From Chloroflexota bacterium (lineage in GTDB: Bacteria > Chloroflexota > Anaerolineae > B4-G1 > SLSP01), in assembly GCA_012798275.1 (NCBI GenBank), contig JAAZNO010000215.1, positions 1 through 6,983 of the forward strand: DNA of 6,983 nucleotides, given 5' to 3'. Positions 6,357 through 6,983 of the stretch are shown piece after piece (the stretch's first letter is position 1; the number at the start of each line of letters is the position of its first letter). The position numbers and the translations under genes are program-made. The notes beneath the pieces are model-generated. The model was not told the DNA's origin. It did not search any database and saw only the letters and a list, made by a program, of their open reading frames with translations.

Positions 6357-6465
6357 TAGGGGGGGTAAAAGTTGATTCTCAATCTTCAGCAATCACCAGG
6401 AAATCTTGCATTTTTTAGTCAATGGCTGAACAGTTACCATGTGAACCATAGCCCGTGAGCAGAGG
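6357..6465. other. Non-coding stretch between hairpin 3 and repeat copy B
   Basis: After a short G-run the base composition turns AT-richer (for example GCATTTTTTAGTCAATGG). I see no ORF with a ribosome-binding site, no tRNA fold and no convincing promoter pair here. Confidence 0.5.
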
Positions 6466-6529
6466 CTGTGACGACTTACGGGTCGGCTGGGGAGGGAATC
6501 CCCCGCCTGACACGAGCCAACCGCGCTGA
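6466..6529 (+). repeat. Imperfect direct repeat, copy B
   Basis: This 64-base unit from CTGTGACGACTTACGGGTCG to AACCGCGCTGA is the second copy of 6120-6182, in the same orientation and 346 bases downstream. The differences are mainly transitions (C/T, G/A), plus one extra base in the G-rich middle. That pattern suggests an old duplication or two members of a dispersed family. Confidence 0.8.
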
Positions 6530-6553
6530 AGCGCATTGTTTGAGGACGTAGCA

Positions 6554-6574
6554 GCCCCGGGGCAAGGAATTCCT
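6554..6574. repeat. Two adjacent 10-bp perfect palindromes
   Basis: GCCCCGGGGC (6554-6563) and AGGAATTCCT (6565-6574) are separated by one A. They lie about 58-78 bases upstream of the GTG start at 6632, a position where an operator could sit. No known regulator site is recognised. Confidence 0.4.
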
Positions 6575-6576
6575 AA

Positions 6577-6616
6577 TCTTATTCGTGAAATTCGTGTTCA
6601 TTCGGGGCCATTTTTG
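6577..6616. repeat. ATTCGTG array resembling a dispersed repeat
   Basis: ATTCGTG occurs at 6581-6587 and 6590-6596, with ATTCGGG at 6600-6606, at spacings of 9 and 10 bases. The opposite strand would read MNTNFTNKIR, a peptide that I recall as a common spurious prediction from a widely dispersed intergenic repeat. It runs to just before the Shine-Dalgarno of the next gene, so it forms part of that gene's leader or promoter region. Confidence 0.5.
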
Positions 6617-6623
6617 AAGGAGG
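6617..6623 (+). promoter_or_regulatory. Shine-Dalgarno of the DUF2156 gene
   Basis: AAGGAGG is a near-perfect anti-16S match, 8 bases before the GTG at 6632. It supports a real gene start here even though the start codon is GTG and the gene is cut by the window edge. Confidence 0.85.
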
Positions 6624-6631
6624 CTGACTGC

Positions 6632-6983
6632 GTGACCGATCATCCACGCTTTCCTGATTTCCGACCTTTGATGCTTGAGGACCGTGATTTCATCACCTCG
6701 CGCTTGTGGGCCTATCAACCGCAGGTATCCGAGATGACCTTTACCAATCTTTTCATCTGGCAAACGATTTACCAGACCTCCTGGGCGGTGTTGGATGACC
6801 ATCTCCTGTTTCTGGTCCAGGACGAGGGCGAGCGGTTTTACTTCTTACCGCCGATGGGACCGGGCCCACGGCTGGAAATTGCGCGCACTGCGTTGCGGTG
6901 GTTGCGTACCGCCGGTGCGGTTGAAACCCCCCGTATCGAGCGCGCCGACGCGCGGTTGGCAGAGGAATTGCGCGCGGCGGAGG
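6632..6983 (+). CDS. DUF2156 family protein (phosphatidylglycerol lysyltransferase C-terminal-like), 5' part
   Basis: The frame is open from GTG 6632 to the right edge (117 complete codons), so the C-terminus is missing. The protein begins MTDHPRFPDFRPLMLEDRDF, followed by SEMTFTNLFIWQTIYQTSW, then DDHLLFLV and RFYFLPPMGPGP. A short acidic lead-in, a 'SExTFxNLxxW' block and an 'FPPxG' block are features of the DUF2156 family, which has a GNAT-like fold related to the C-terminal domain of lysyl-phosphatidylglycerol synthase (MprF). No membrane segment is seen in the visible part, so this would be the soluble-domain-only type, whose substrate is not known to me. It has its own ribosome-binding site and is separated from the DegV gene by the 610-bp repeat region, so it is probably a separate transcription unit. 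Confidence 0.8.
   Translation, partial: MTDHPRFPDFRPLMLEDRDFITSRLWAYQPQVSEMTFTNLFIWQTIYQTSWAVLDDHLLFLVQDEGERFYFLPPMGPGPRLEIARTALRWLRTAGAVETPRIERADARLAEELRAAE

Noticed and set aside
5739..6392. Minus-strand open frame covering the degV 3' end and hairpins
   Set aside because: Its translation is derived from palindromes and dispersed repeats (KTPRRRKS, PLPPPEEGG-type strings) plus antisense of DegV.
6120..6529. CRISPR array
   Set aside because: Only two long diverged repeat copies 346 bp apart, no regular spacers and no cas genes.
6476..6802. Minus-strand open frame containing MNTNFTNKIR
   Set aside because: Typical spurious peptide of the ATTCGTG repeat; the + strand DUF2156 frame with a strong Shine-Dalgarno overlaps it.

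Overview
The window looks like a stretch of a high-GC bacterial chromosome. The closest match I can suggest is Chloroflexota (an Anaerolineae/Caldilineae-type organism). This rests on gene content (a Ta0216-like B12/radical SAM protein, DegV, a DUF2156 protein) and on an intergenic region full of GC-rich palindromes and dispersed-repeat-like sequence. No marker gene is present, so the taxonomy is an inference. All recognisable genes are on the + strand.

Positions 1-3232 hold a high-affinity phosphate ABC transporter operon: the 3' part of pstS (substrate-binding protein, cut by the window edge), pstC and pstA (membrane permeases) and pstB (ATPase). pstC/pstA and possibly pstS/pstC and pstA/pstB overlap by a few bases at stop/start codons, which points to one translationally coupled transcript. 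PstB has normal Walker A, signature, Walker B and H-loop motifs, but its Q-loop glutamine is replaced by alanine. No phoU follows pstB.

Positions 3363-5063 encode a cobalamin-binding/radical SAM protein of unknown substrate with an intact CxxxCxxC cluster motif. After a 124-bp gap with a candidate promoter and a small dyad comes a DegV-family fatty-acid-binding protein (5188-6021).

Positions 6022-6631 (610 bp) are non-coding and densely structured. They hold a CGCAGA dyad region resembling a dispersed repeat, a 63/64-bp imperfect direct repeat (about 87% identical) whose copies flank three consecutive GC-rich hairpins (one with a perfect 18-bp stem), two adjacent 10-bp perfect palindromes, and an ATTCGTG array. 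Two of the hairpins have the T-tract polarity of minus-strand terminators although no minus-strand gene is visible.

From 6632 to the right edge runs the 5' part of a DUF2156 (phosphatidylglycerol lysyltransferase C-terminal-like) gene with a GTG start and a near-perfect Shine-Dalgarno.

The phosphate transporter is ordinary apart from its Q-loop. The two most interesting items are the uncharacterised B12/radical SAM gene directly behind it and the repeat/hairpin block at 6040-6610. I see no convincing sign of a wholly new multi-gene system.
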